Source of the DNA: an uncultured Bradyrhizobium sp.
Lineage (GTDB): Bacteria; Pseudomonadota; Alphaproteobacteria; Rhizobiales; Xanthobacteraceae
Assembly: GCF_936928535.1 (NCBI RefSeq)
Contig: NZ_CAKZHY010000017.1
Span: 1 to 55,063 of the forward strand
Reading direction: 5' to 3'
Length of the DNA: 55,063 nt
In this document: positions 45,429 through 53,659 of the stretch, piece after piece
Layout of the letters: the number at the start of each line of letters is the position of its first letter
Position numbering within the stretch: the stretch's first letter is position 1
The notes under the pieces: model-generated
What the model was told of the DNA's origin: nothing
Seen by the model: only the letters and a program-made list of their open reading frames with translations
Database searches by the model: none
Made by a program: the position numbers and the translations under genes

Positions 45429-46357
45429 TAGCGTACCCGCGTGCGATCGAGTTCATCGGCGAACATGGTCTTGATCTGGTCGCCGTCATGCAGCGAAGAG
45501 CCGGCGTCGGCGACGACGATCTCGCCGACCTCGACCCCTTCGAGGATTTCCGTTTGGCTGTCGGATGTCAGCCCGACGCGCACCCGTCGTGTCTCGATGA
45601 CGTTGCCTTTGACCACCTGGACGGTGAGATGGTCGATCGCGGTCTTGGGAACCGCGACGCCGCAACTTCGCTTGGCATCGATCGAGGCGCGGGCAAACAC
45701 GCCGACCTTCAGCGAAGGATTATTGGTGACGCTGATGCGGACGCGGCCGAGCTGCGTGGCGCGGTCGATCTCGGGTGCAACCAGGCGGACCCGGCCGATC
45801 AAATCGGCGGCGTCGTCGCGGCTGATCCGCACCGTCGCACCGGGGCTGAGCTTGGGCATGTGCACGGCCGGAACCTGCGCATCCAGCTCGATCTCGCCGT
45901 TGACGGCGATGCGGAACATCGGTCCCGCTTGCGGCGAGGCCGGCGCGCCGACGATGGTGCGGACTTCCGTGATGAGACCCGGCGCAGGCGCCTTCAGCGA
46001 GATCGGACCCTGAGACCCCGGCCGTTGCGGCTGGCCCGGCATCTGCGGCGGCGCGGTCAGCCGCGCCAGCTCCTGGTTGTCGGTGACGACGGCGCCCTCG
46101 GTGACGAACAGGTCGGTGACCTTCGATCCTTCCTGGTCGACCATGACCACGGCCTCACGTCGCGGCACGAAGAAGCCGGTCACCCGCACGAGATCCGAGA
46201 AGCAGGCATTGGTCGACTTCGTCACGATGACCAGCGCCTCGCCCGGCGTTTCCTTCGCCTCGGGGCGGTGCCGATGCTCGAACCAGTAATAGCCGACGCC
46301 GAGCGCAACGATGAACGCCACGGTTCCTGCAGGCTTGAGATATTCGGAGATGTTCAT
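45428..46357 (-). CDS. HlyD/RND periplasmic adaptor for the adjacent pump
   Basis: 309 residues. Membrane or signal helix (about 9-26), then VIVTKSTNACFSDLVRVTG, a lipoyl-type block (KVTDLFVTEGAVVTDNQELARL ... LKAPAPGLITEV) and a beta-barrel part with SCGVAVPKTAID. The CFSD and SCxVAVP Cys are shared with the orphan adaptor at 21260-22150, so the two are paralogs. It overlaps the pump gene by one base. It links the RND permease to an outer-membrane channel. Confidence 0.9.
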   Translation of the reverse strand: MNISEYLKPAGTVAFIVALGVGYYWFEHRHRPEAKETPGEALVIVTKSTNACFSDLVRVTGFFVPRREAVVMVDQEGSKVTDLFVTEGAVVTDNQELARLTAPPQMPGQPQRPGSQGPISLKAPAPGLITEVRTIVGAPASPQAGPMFRIAVNGEIELDAQVPAVHMPKLSPGATVRISRDDAADLIGRVRLVAPEIDRATQLGRVRISVTNNPSLKVGVFARASIDAKRSCGVAVPKTAIDHLTVQVVKGNVIETRRVRVGLTSDSQTEILEGVEVGEIVVADAGSSLHDGDQIKTMFADELDRTRVR

Positions 46358-46415
46358 CGCCGGATCATCCTGGCCTGGCTCGAGGTTGTCGGGAGCGATT
46401 CCCTGAAACGAAGCG

Positions 46416-46439
46416 GCGTCCCGCAGGGCTGCGGGACGC
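46416..46439 (-). terminator. Strong hairpin between ompA-like and adaptor genes
   Basis: GCGTCCCGC and GCGGGACGC make a perfect 9-base stem with a 6-base loop, 61 bases beyond the OmpA-like stop on the minus strand. Only a weak T-rich stretch follows. It may end the OmpA-like transcript, making the pump operon separate. Confidence 0.5.
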
Positions 46440-46500
46440 GCGCTGGACGCAAGACCTTACACCACATCACAACTTGTCACTTCAACGGATTACGTCGTGG

Positions 46501-47172
46501 TCACTTCGATGCGGTGGTCTTGTTTTCCATGTTGACGACCTGCACGCGGCGGTTCGCCTCGGCCATCGGCTGGCTCGGATCCTTCAGCTTGCTCTTGCCA
46601 TAGCCGACTGTGACGAGGTCGGTTGCGGCAATGCTGTACTTCTCGACGAGATAGCGCTTGATCGAATCCGCGCGGCGTTCCGACAGGTCCTGATTGTAGC
46701 TCTCGCCGCCGGCGGCGTCGGTGTGCCCTGCGACCACGAAGGTCGAGCCCTTGAGGTCGGGGCTGCTCAGCGCGCGGCCGAGCGCCTGCACCGACGGCAG
46801 CGACTTGGCGCTGATATCGGCCGAGTTGTAGTCGAAGGTGATTTCGAGATCGATATTCGGCTTGTCCTTGGCGGCGGTTGCGATCTCCTCGCGCTCGGTC
46901 GAGGAGAGCGAGCGGGTGGCGCGGCCGCGGACCGACTGGATCAATTTGGTTTCCGTCGCATTCGGGACGGGATCCGCCTGGGGGCCGATCGAAAGGCCGC
47001 GCGTCAGGGGCTTTTTCGGCGGCGGCGCCAGGGCACGGACGATCTCGTCCTCGGTGACGTTCTTGCTGTTGCCATCGTCGCCGGCGAAGGCGGGCGGGGG
47101 TGTCAGCGACAGGGCGACGCCGACGGTGATGACGGAGAGGAGTGCGGTCAGTCCCTTTGCAGCCAATCTCAT
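46501..47172 (-). CDS. OmpA-family outer membrane-associated protein
   Basis: 223 residues from ATG 47172, with AGGAGGG eight bases upstream. Signal peptide (to about residue 30, PPPAFAGDD), a charged linker (50-110), and an OmpA C-terminal peptidoglycan-binding domain (about 115-215): ITFDYNSADIS, VVAGHTDAAGGESYNQDLSERRADSIKRYL and VGYGKSKLKDP, with the Asp and Arg that hold diaminopimelate. No beta barrel is present, so it is likely periplasmic or a lipoprotein-like anchor. It lies between the pseudocaspase-TPR gene and the pump operon on the same strand. Confidence 0.9.
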   Translation of the reverse strand: MRLAAKGLTALLSVITVGVALSLTPPPAFAGDDGNSKNVTEDEIVRALAPPPKKPLTRGLSIGPQADPVPNATETKLIQSVRGRATRSLSSTEREEIATAAKDKPNIDLEITFDYNSADISAKSLPSVQALGRALSSPDLKGSTFVVAGHTDAAGGESYNQDLSERRADSIKRYLVEKYSIAATDLVTVGYGKSKLKDPSQPMAEANRRVQVVNMENKTTASK

Positions 47173-47253
47173 TGTCAGTCCCTCCTGTGCGAGCCCGCGC
47201 GGCTCCGAAATTCTCGGCGACAGGCCCCAAGGCAGGGCCTCCGGCATCCGTTC

Positions 47254-47277
47254 AATTAGTCTTGTAATTAGTCTTGG
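47254..47277. promoter_or_regulatory. Tandem 12-base repeat before the OmpA-like gene
   Basis: AATTAGTCTTGT is followed at once by AATTAGTCTTGG, two copies with an 11-base identity, centred about 93 bases upstream of the OmpA-like start. It is AT-rich in a GC-rich genome. Such direct repeats are typical of OmpR/PhoB-type response regulators, but no binding protein is known. Confidence 0.45.
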
Positions 47278-47325
47278 TAGGACGCCCTGGGTTCGAGGCG
47301 CCGTCCGCCTGAAATCAAAAAAATA

Positions 47326-48855
47326 TCAACGCACTCCGTAACTTGCGAATTCCTGCACAATGTTCGGATCCATCGCCTTGGCATTGGCGATGTCGAGCGA
47401 GCCTTCCTGCGCCGAGCCGTTGCGCTGCTTGGCCACGCCGCGGCCGTAGAGCGAGGAGGTCAGGCGCGGGTTGATCCGCAAGGCAGCGTCGAAATCGGCA
47501 ATGGCGTTCTTCACCGCCCCCGATTTGAGGTTCACCAGCCCGCGGCTATCCAGCGCATCGACGAAATTCGGCCGCAGCCGCAGCGCCTCGTTGCAATCCT
47601 TGAGCGCGCCCTGGAGGTCGCCCACCACGGTCCGGGTCCAGCAACGATTGTTCAGGGCCTCGACGTCCTTCGCATTGATCCTGAGCGTGTCGTCGAAATC
47701 CTTGATGGCAAGGGTGTAGGCGCCCTTGCTGGCATAGACCTGGCCACGCCGGTACAGCGCGTTCACGTCGTCAGGATTGGCGGCGATCTTGGCCGTCAGG
47801 CCCTTGATGGTGGGGTCTTCCGCCAGCGCGGCCGCGCTCGGCCCGCCATCTGCGTTCGGCGCAGGAGCGGTCTCGGCCGGTTTCGCCGGCGGTGGTGGTG
47901 GCGGCAGTGCGGCTTCCACCTGTGGCTTCGGCGGTGGCGGCGGTGCTGGGGGCGCCGGCGGCGCGGGCGGATTGTTCGCAGCCACGGGCGCCGGTGGTGG
48001 GGCCGGCGGAGCCGGAGGTGCCGGAGGCGGGTTGGTCGCGACCGCAGGCGGGGGTGCGGGGGGCGCCGGCGGCGGTGTCGTTGCCGTCGGTCGCGAGCCG
48101 CTAGCGCCCGGAATGAACGAGAAATCCTCCGCAAGCGAGGACGAGATCCACGGCACCTGCTCGCCGCGCGAGGCGCGGGTGACGCCCATCTTGGTGCGGT
48201 TCAGCGTTTCCTCCGCCATCAGGTCGGGGACGCGGATTTCCTTGAGCAGCTCCTGGACGAACAGGCTGTGGTCGCCGCCGGCATCCGACACGACGGACGC
48301 CAGTGCGGCCGAATACATCACCAGCGTGCCGTTCGGCGCGATCACAGGGGTCAGGCCCGCCGAGAAGCTGCGGAACCGGCGCTCGAACGGATTGCGCCTG
48401 GAAGCGTCGATCAGCGCGATCTTGACGCCGGCGCCACGGGTGTTGAGCTCGCCCAGGATTGCCTCGATGCTGAACCCGTCGCGGCGGACGTCGGATTCGG
48501 TCCAGATCTGCGCATCGACCGGGATCATGTAGCTCTGGCGCGCCGACTGGATGCCGAACCCGCTGTAGAACAGCAGCGCCACCGAGCCCGGCTTGATCTT
48601 GCTGTAGAGCTTGTCGAAGGCGCGGCGCATGCCGTCGCCGGTCAGGTTCTCGCCGACCTCCACCGCAAAGCCGTCGCGCTTGAGCTCGTCGGCGACGTCA
48701 CGGACGTCGTTGATCGGCTCCTTCAGCGGGCTGTCGGCGTCAGGGTATTTGGCATTGCCGATCACCAGCGCGAAGCGGTCGCCGGCCGCATGCGACGGCG
48801 CGGTCGGAGCGAACAAGACAAGCAAAGGCAGCAGAAAAAGGAAGCGAGTTTTCAT
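47326..48855 (-). CDS. Caspase-fold protein without the His/Cys dyad, with TPR domain (pseudocaspase 2)
   Basis: 509 residues. Signal peptide (to about 24), caspase (C14) domain (25-250), a Pro/Ala-rich linker (255-345, runs of PPAPPAPPP) and three or four TPR repeats (350-500, e.g. DVNALYRRGQVYASKGAYTLA). The expected SGHG reads SGFG (Phe100 for His) and DACRNNP reads DASRRNP (Ser152 for Cys), so peptidase activity is very unlikely. The TPRs suggest a protein-binding scaffold in the periplasm. It is upstream of the OmpA-like gene on the same strand, and paralogous to 20180-21028 in the caspase part. Confidence 0.9.
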   Translation of the reverse strand: MKTRFLFLLPLLVLFAPTAPSHAAGDRFALVIGNAKYPDADSPLKEPINDVRDVADELKRDGFAVEVGENLTGDGMRRAFDKLYSKIKPGSVALLFYSGFGIQSARQSYMIPVDAQIWTESDVRRDGFSIEAILGELNTRGAGVKIALIDASRRNPFERRFRSFSAGLTPVIAPNGTLVMYSAALASVVSDAGGDHSLFVQELLKEIRVPDLMAEETLNRTKMGVTRASRGEQVPWISSSLAEDFSFIPGASGSRPTATTPPPAPPAPPPAVATNPPPAPPAPPAPPPAPVAANNPPAPPAPPAPPPPPKPQVEAALPPPPPPAKPAETAPAPNADGGPSAAALAEDPTIKGLTAKIAANPDDVNALYRRGQVYASKGAYTLAIKDFDDTLRINAKDVEALNNRCWTRTVVGDLQGALKDCNEALRLRPNFVDALDSRGLVNLKSGAVKNAIADFDAALRINPRLTSSLYGRGVAKQRNGSAQEGSLDIANAKAMDPNIVQEFASYGVR

Positions 48856-49222
48856 AATCAGCGCGGTCCAGCCAAAAAGGCGCCGTTCCCAGCTTGCGCC
48901 GCGGCGACCTTAACTTACGCAAAGTGCATTATCAAACCGGGGAGTGGGGGCGTCAACCGCTTGGAGATTCGGCACTATCGCGACAATTGACCGCGACGCG
49001 CGGGCCGGTTGTGAGAAGAATAGTTCGGCGGTCACGGCATCACTCGACGCGGTCTCGTTCAGGGGTTCCGATCGCCATGTTAGGCCGACACTCGCGACGA
49101 AAATGTGATTGGTCTCACATTGCTAGTCGGCTTTGCTGCAACCGCGAGGTTTGACCTTTGCCGCCGGCGATGGCTTGGTGCGCCAAGGTCCACTCAGAAA
49201 AGTAAAAGCCGGGATCAACGCA
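48856..49222. other. Divergent intergenic region with a Crp-type site
   Basis: These 367 bases separate pseudocaspase 2 and the lactonase-like gene. They hold the palindrome at 49102-49121. A reading frame is open from 49133 in the lactonase-like phase but with no sign of coding before 49223. No RNA gene is recognised. Confidence 0.55.
49102..49121. promoter_or_regulatory. Candidate Crp site (AATGTGA-N6-TCACATT)
   Basis: AATGTGATTGGTCTCACATT has perfect 7-base arms and matches the classical Crp consensus TGTGA-N6-TCACA. It stands 101 bases before the lactonase-like gene start. It is the best of three such sites in the window. Confidence 0.65.
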
Positions 49223-50041
49223 ATGAGCAAAGTCGAGGGAAACGCCTACGAAATCTACGCCCTGCGCTATGCGACGATGTCGCCGCGCACCCCCAGCATG
49301 AATTTTCTGGCGCCCGACCCGCATGACAGCGCGGCGCAGGACCTCGACTATTTCGTTTGGCTGATCCGCGGGCAGGGCCGCGATATCCTGGTCGATACCG
49401 GCTTCAATGCCGAGGAGGCCAGCTTGCGTGCGCGCAAGCTGACGCTCAATCCGGTCGATGCGCTGGAGCGCTTTGGCGTCGCCGCATCCACTATCCGCGA
49501 CATTATCGTGACGCATTTGCATTACGATCATGCCGGCAATCTCGATCGTTTCCCGAACGCGCGCTTCCATCTCCAGGAGCGCGAGATGGCTTACGCAACG
49601 GGTCGCTGCATGTGTAACGGACTGCTGCGCCATCCGTTCTCGGTCGAGCACGTCACCCAGATGGTGCGCCATGTCTATGGCGAGCGCGTCACCTTCTATG
49701 CTGGCGATGGCGAGGTCGCGCCCGGCGTGACCGTGCACCGTGTCGGCGGCCATTCCGACGGCTTGCAGGTGGTCAAGGTCGAGACCGCGCGCGGTCCGGT
49801 GGTGCTGGCGTCCGATGCCGCGCATTATTACGCCAATCTGCAGCGCCGCAGCCCGTTTCCGATCGTCTACAATGTCGGTGACATGGCGGTGGGTTGGGAG
49901 ACGATCGAGCGCCTCGCCGGCCATCCCGATCGCTACATCCCCGGCCATGACCCTGTTGTGACGGAAATCTATCCGCGCGCGAGCGACAAGGTCGACGCCT
50001 GGGCGCTGCACCTGCCGCCGACGCGGTCGTTTGCGAAGTGA
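49223..50041 (+). CDS. Metallo-beta-lactamase-fold hydrolase, AHL-lactonase type
   Basis: 272 residues from ATG 49223, preceded by GGGAT. The metal motif is complete: THLHYDHAGN, the His of VGGHSDG, Asp of LASDAAHYY and His of IPGHDP, so two metals can be held. The overall pattern (GFNAEEA, LHYDHAGNLDRFPNARFHLQ) matches the N-acyl homoserine lactonase family. It could open the lactone ring of quorum-sensing signals, but this family also includes esterases and other lactonases. No signal peptide is present. A Crp-type site lies upstream; a repeat follows downstream. Confidence 0.87.
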   Translation: MSKVEGNAYEIYALRYATMSPRTPSMNFLAPDPHDSAAQDLDYFVWLIRGQGRDILVDTGFNAEEASLRARKLTLNPVDALERFGVAASTIRDIIVTHLHYDHAGNLDRFPNARFHLQEREMAYATGRCMCNGLLRHPFSVEHVTQMVRHVYGERVTFYAGDGEVAPGVTVHRVGGHSDGLQVVKVETARGPVVLASDAAHYYANLQRRSPFPIVYNVGDMAVGWETIERLAGHPDRYIPGHDPVVTEIYPRASDKVDAWALHLPPTRSFAK

Positions 50042-50050
50042 CGACGAAGC

Positions 50051-50155
50051 CGTCATTCCGGGATGCGCCGAAGGCGCAGGCCCGGACTCCATCGCGCCTC
50101 TGGTTTCGTGGATGAATGGATTCCGGGTTCGCGCTACGCGCGCCCCGGAATGACA
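50051..50155. repeat. Palindromic intergenic repeat, second CCCCGGAATGAC copy
   Basis: CGTCATTCCGGG at 50051 and CGCCCCGGAATGAC at 50141-50154 are inverted ends like those at 9711-9814. It separates convergent genes and may end transcription from both. Confidence 0.75.
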
Positions 50156-50162
50156 GGAGTGG

Positions 50163-50705
50163 CTAATACGCCTGCTTCGCGTCCGCCTCTTCGCTGGTCT
50201 GGATCAAGTCGAGGCTCTCCTCGATCTTGCCGAGCAGCGCTGACAGCTGTTTGCGCTCCAGTGCGGAGAGGCAGGCGAGGATCTCGTCTTCCCGCCGCAG
50301 CAATTGCGGGAACAGCTCCTCGTAGAGCGCGCGGCCCTTGCTCGTCAGTCGCAGGCGGAATTCGCGGCGGTCGGCTGCGTTCTCGACCCGCTCGATGAGG
50401 CCGTCATGCAACAGCGTCGTCACCGCCCGGCTGATCGTCGATTTGTGCGTGCGGGTGCATTGCGAGATGTATTGCGCGCTGCAGGCATCGTTGCGGAAGC
50501 CGAGCGTGGCGATCACGCGCCAGGCCGGAATGTCGAGGCCGTGACGCTCCTGATATTCGACCGCGAGCGCGGAGCTGACCTCCGCCGCGAGCCGGTTGAG
50601 GCGGAACGGCACGAACTTGAACAGATCGAGCCGCGATCTCGGCCGTGGTGAAGCCTCATTAGCTTCCTTTGTCTTCAGCGCGATATCGCTGGATGTCCTC
50701 GCCAA
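50163..50705 (-). CDS. MarR family repressor, divergent from the aromatic operon
   Basis: 180 residues starting at TTG 50705, with GGAG nine bases upstream. Winged-helix DNA-binding core: GLDIPAWRVIATLGF, AQYISQCTRTHKSTISRAVTTLLHDGLIERV and the wing ENAADRREFRLRLTSKG. MarR proteins usually bind a phenolic or CoA ligand and release DNA. It faces the FAD monooxygenase operon across 110 bases, so it likely represses that operon and itself. The ligand would be homogentisate or a related aromatic acid, by inference. Confidence 0.9.
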   Translation of the reverse strand: MARTSSDIALKTKEANEASPRPRSRLDLFKFVPFRLNRLAAEVSSALAVEYQERHGLDIPAWRVIATLGFRNDACSAQYISQCTRTHKSTISRAVTTLLHDGLIERVENAADRREFRLRLTSKGRALYEELFPQLLRREDEILACLSALERKQLSALLGKIEESLDLIQTSEEADAKQAY

Positions 50706-50753
50706 GGAGAGTGCTCCGAATTCCAGTTGACGGCCGGCCGGCCCCGGTCCAAA

Positions 50754-50773
50754 ATAGTTGCACGTGAGACTAT
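50754..50773. promoter_or_regulatory. Candidate MarR operator (ATAGT...CACGTG...ACTAT)
   Basis: ATAGTTGCACGTGAGACTAT is a palindrome with 16 of 20 bases symmetric, in the divergent region between the MarR gene (49 bases away) and the FAD monooxygenase gene (43 bases away). MarR dimers bind sites of this length and symmetry. Confidence 0.6.
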
Positions 50774-50815
50774 CTAGCAGATCAGTGCTCTCCTGACCAG
50801 AGCCGAGGTTAGTGT

Positions 50816-52444
50816 ATGGCGAACGCCAATACGCATCAGGCCAAGACCCAGTTCGGCTATCGCCGCCACCCCGATCAGGATCGCCCCGGCCAAAATCCGG
50901 CCGAGCACCCGGTCGTGGTCGTCGGCGCCGGCCCGGTCGGGCTGTCGCTCGCCATTGATCTTGCCCAGCGCGGCCAGCGCGTCGTCCTTCTGGATGACGC
51001 CGACCGCATCGGCGAAGGCTCGCGCGCGATCTGCTTCTCGAAGCGTTCGCTGGAATATTGGGACCGGCTCGGCGTCGCCGACCGCATGGTCGACAAGGGC
51101 GTGGTGTGGAGCGTCGGGCGCATCTTCCATGGTGAGTCCCAGCTCTATCAGTTCAATCTGCTGCCGGAGGACGGGCACAAGCGGCCGGCCTTCATCAATC
51201 TCCAGCAATATTACGCTGAGGCTTATCTGGTCGATCGCATCAGCGTTCTGCCTGCTATCGACCTGCGCTGGCGCAACAAGGTGACGGCGCTCGAACAACG
51301 CAATGATTCCGTCCTGCTGACGATCGAGACGCCTGACGGCGCCTATCGCCTGCAGGCGCAATATGTCGCCGCCTGCGACGGCGCGCGCTCATCGTTGCGG
51401 CAGATGGTCGGTGCCGACTTCGCCGGTCAGGTGTTCGAGGACCAGTTCCTGATCGCCGACGTCAAGATGACCGCGGAATTCCCGACCGAGCGCTGGTTCT
51501 GGTTCGATCCGCCGTTTCATGCCGGACGCTCGGCGCTGCTGCACCGGCAGCCCGACGATGTCTGGCGCATCGACCTCCAGCTCAACCGCTATGCCGATCC
51601 CGTGGTCGAGAAGAAGCCTGAAAACGTGCGGCCGCGGATCGCGCGCATGCTCGGACACGACAAGTTCGAGTTCGAATGGATCTCGCTCTACAAGTTCCAA
51701 TGCCGCCGGATGGACCGCTTCATCCATGGCCGGGTGATCTTTGCCGGCGATTCCGCGCATCAGGTCTCGCCCTTTGGCGCGCGTGGCGCGAATTCGGGAC
51801 TTGAAGACGCCGAGAATCTCTCATGGAAGCTCGATCGGGTGCTGCGCGGCACCTCGCCCGCGGGCCTGCTCGAAAGCTACCATGTCGAGCGGAGCCTTGC
51901 TGCCGACGAGAACATCCGCGAGTCCACGCGTTCGACCGACTTCATGGCGCCCAACTCGCATCAGGAGGCGCGGCTGCGCAAGGCGGTGCTGTCGCTGGCC
52001 AAGGAGACCGAGTTCGGCAAGCGCATGGTCAATGGCGGCCGGCTGTCGGTGCCCTGCAGTTACGACACGCCGCTGTCGTCGCGCGACGCGGATGCCTGGC
52101 GCGGCGGACCGTCGCCGGGCTGTTCCATGCTGGATGCACCTGTGGCGAGCCGCGCGGGCGAGCAGGCCTATCTGACGGATGCGTTCCGCAAGGGTGGAAC
52201 GGACTTCACCCTGCTCTCGTTCAGCAATGGCGCGGCGATCGATGCGCCCGACGGCGTCAAGGATATCCGCATCGGCGGCGAGGGCGGGCTCGCCGATCCC
52301 CAGGGCCTCGTCGCAAAGCGCTATGATGCCGAGCCTGATACTGCCTATTTGCTCAGGCCCGACGGCTACGTGGCGGCCCGCTTCCGTCATCCGACGCGCG
52401 AGGCGATTGCCGCCGCGCTGTCGCGGGCTCAGGGCTTGAATTGA
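50816..52444 (+). CDS. FAD-dependent aromatic monooxygenase (class A flavin hydroxylase)
   Basis: 542 residues; GAGG seven bases before ATG 50816. FAD GxGxxG is in VVVGAGPVGLSLAIDLAQRG, the DG motif in AACDGARSSLR, and the GD motif in IFAGDSAHQVSPFGARGANSG. C-terminal part (about 400-540) is a thioredoxin-like domain as in MhpA-type hydroxylases. It uses NAD(P)H and O2 to add a hydroxyl group to an aromatic acid. As first gene of an operon ending in hmgA it may make homogentisate, for example from 3-hydroxyphenylacetate; that is inference. MhpA-like annotation (3-hydroxyphenylpropionate) is the usual default. Confidence 0.9.
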   Translation: MANANTHQAKTQFGYRRHPDQDRPGQNPAEHPVVVVGAGPVGLSLAIDLAQRGQRVVLLDDADRIGEGSRAICFSKRSLEYWDRLGVADRMVDKGVVWSVGRIFHGESQLYQFNLLPEDGHKRPAFINLQQYYAEAYLVDRISVLPAIDLRWRNKVTALEQRNDSVLLTIETPDGAYRLQAQYVAACDGARSSLRQMVGADFAGQVFEDQFLIADVKMTAEFPTERWFWFDPPFHAGRSALLHRQPDDVWRIDLQLNRYADPVVEKKPENVRPRIARMLGHDKFEFEWISLYKFQCRRMDRFIHGRVIFAGDSAHQVSPFGARGANSGLEDAENLSWKLDRVLRGTSPAGLLESYHVERSLAADENIRESTRSTDFMAPNSHQEARLRKAVLSLAKETEFGKRMVNGGRLSVPCSYDTPLSSRDADAWRGGPSPGCSMLDAPVASRAGEQAYLTDAFRKGGTDFTLLSFSNGAAIDAPDGVKDIRIGGEGGLADPQGLVAKRYDAEPDTAYLLRPDGYVAARFRHPTREAIAAALSRAQGLN

Positions 52445-52452
52445 GGATTCGC

Positions 52453-52677
52453 ATGGCATTGTCCACCAGCTCCAACTTTGCGCGGCCCGACGACGCTTTC
52501 CGCGCCGTCGTCGAAGCGCATCGCGGCCTTACCGAAGAGCAGAGCGCCGATTTCGATGCGGCGCTGGTGCTGATTCTCGCCAACCATATCGGCGACATCG
52601 AGGTGCTGCGGGAGGCGCTCGTGCTGGCGAAACGCCGCATGATCGACGGCCAGCAGCAACAACAGCAACAACAATAA
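52453..52677 (+). CDS. DUF2783-type small protein with polyglutamine tail
   Basis: 74 residues from ATG 52453, with GAGG just upstream; an in-frame TTG at 52441 overlaps the previous stop and is rejected. A helical body (AHRGLTEEQSADFDAALVLILANHIGD) of the DUF2783 type ends in eight Gln. It lies eight bases after the monooxygenase and 23 before the hydrolase gene, in the same operon. Its function is unknown; similar small proteins accompany flavin hydroxylases in related bacteria, perhaps as stability partners. Confidence 0.82.
   Translation: MALSTSSNFARPDDAFRAVVEAHRGLTEEQSADFDAALVLILANHIGDIEVLREALVLAKRRMIDGQQQQQQQQ
52652..52675 (+). repeat. CAG/CAA triplet run coding polyglutamine
   Basis: Eight Gln codons in a row, mixing CAG and CAA, at the 3' end of the small operon gene. 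Such runs can expand or contract by slippage; the mix of codons would slow it. Confidence 0.85.
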
Positions 52678-52700
52678 CCACCGAGTTGAAGGACGAATTG

Positions 52701-53657
52701 ATGGCGAAGAACTTCGCATCCACCGGCGATCTCGCCGAAAAGAAGATCACTTTCTCGGAGATCGGCACCGATCTCTACGCCTTCACTGCCGAGGGCGATC
52801 CGAACACGGCCGTCATCGTCGGCGACGACGGCTGTCTCGTGTTCGATGCGCAGGCGACACCTGCGATGGCGAACAAGGTGATCGAGCGCGTGCGCAAAGT
52901 CACCGACAAGCCGATCAAATATGTCGTGCTGTCGCATTATCACGCCGTCCGCGTACTGGGCGCCTCCGCCTACAAGGCGCAAGGCATCGTGGCCTCGCAG
53001 GAGACCTATCGGCTCATCGAAGAGCGCGGCCAGCAGGATTGGGACTCCGAATACGGGCGCTTCCCGCGCCTGTTCCAGGACGCCGCCAGCATTCCCGGCC
53101 TGACCTGGCCGACGCTGACCTTCGAAGGCGAGATGTCGATCTACCTCGGCAAGCGCGAAGTGCGGCTGATGCAACTTGGCGCCGGCCACACCTCCGGCGA
53201 CATCGTCGCCTGGGTGCCGGATGCCGAAGTGATGTTCTCCGGCGATCTCATCGAATATCACTCGGCCTGCTATTGCGGCGATGCGCATTTGCGGGAATGG
53301 CCGCTGACGCTGAACGAGATCCGCAACTTCAATCCCAAGGCAATCGCGCCGGGCCGCGGCGATGCGCTGAAGGGCACCGCCACCGTGCGCGAAGCGATCG
53401 CGATGACGCGCGACTTCGTCACCTCGCTCTATGGCGCCGCCGAGATCTCGGTCGCCAAGGGCCGCACGCTGAAGGAATCGATGGCAGCGACCCGCGAAGT
53501 GATGGATCCGAAATTCCACAGTTTTGCGATTTACGAGCACTGCCTGCCGTTCAACGTGTCGCGTGCCTATGACGAAGCTTCGGGCATCGACGATCCCGTG
53601 ATCTGGACCGACAAGCGCGACCAGGAAATGTGGGCTGCCTTGCAAGGAGGAGGATAG
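52701..53657 (+). CDS. Metallo-beta-lactamase-fold protein with altered metal motif
   Basis: 318 residues from ATG 52701, with AAGGA seven bases upstream. The fold is clear ([53 protein letters not shown]). But the usual HxHxDH reads H79-Y-H81-A-V-R84, so the second-metal ligands Asp and His are missing; His of GAGHTSGD and Asp of FSGDLIEY remain. One metal could still bind. Within the homogentisate operon it may hydrolyse a pathway lactone or thioester, or have another role. It ends two bases before the hmgA start. Confidence 0.88.
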   Translation: MAKNFASTGDLAEKKITFSEIGTDLYAFTAEGDPNTAVIVGDDGCLVFDAQATPAMANKVIERVRKVTDKPIKYVVLSHYHAVRVLGASAYKAQGIVASQETYRLIEERGQQDWDSEYGRFPRLFQDAASIPGLTWPTLTFEGEMSIYLGKREVRLMQLGAGHTSGDIVAWVPDAEVMFSGDLIEYHSACYCGDAHLREWPLTLNEIRNFNPKAIAPGRGDALKGTATVREAIAMTRDFVTSLYGAAEISVAKGRTLKESMAATREVMDPKFHSFAIYEHCLPFNVSRAYDEASGIDDPVIWTDKRDQEMWAALQGGG

Positions 53658-53659
53658 TC

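Noticed and set aside
52652..52675. The CAG/CAA run as a CRISPR-like or structural repeat
   Set aside because: It is in frame and codes for glutamine only, with no spacers.
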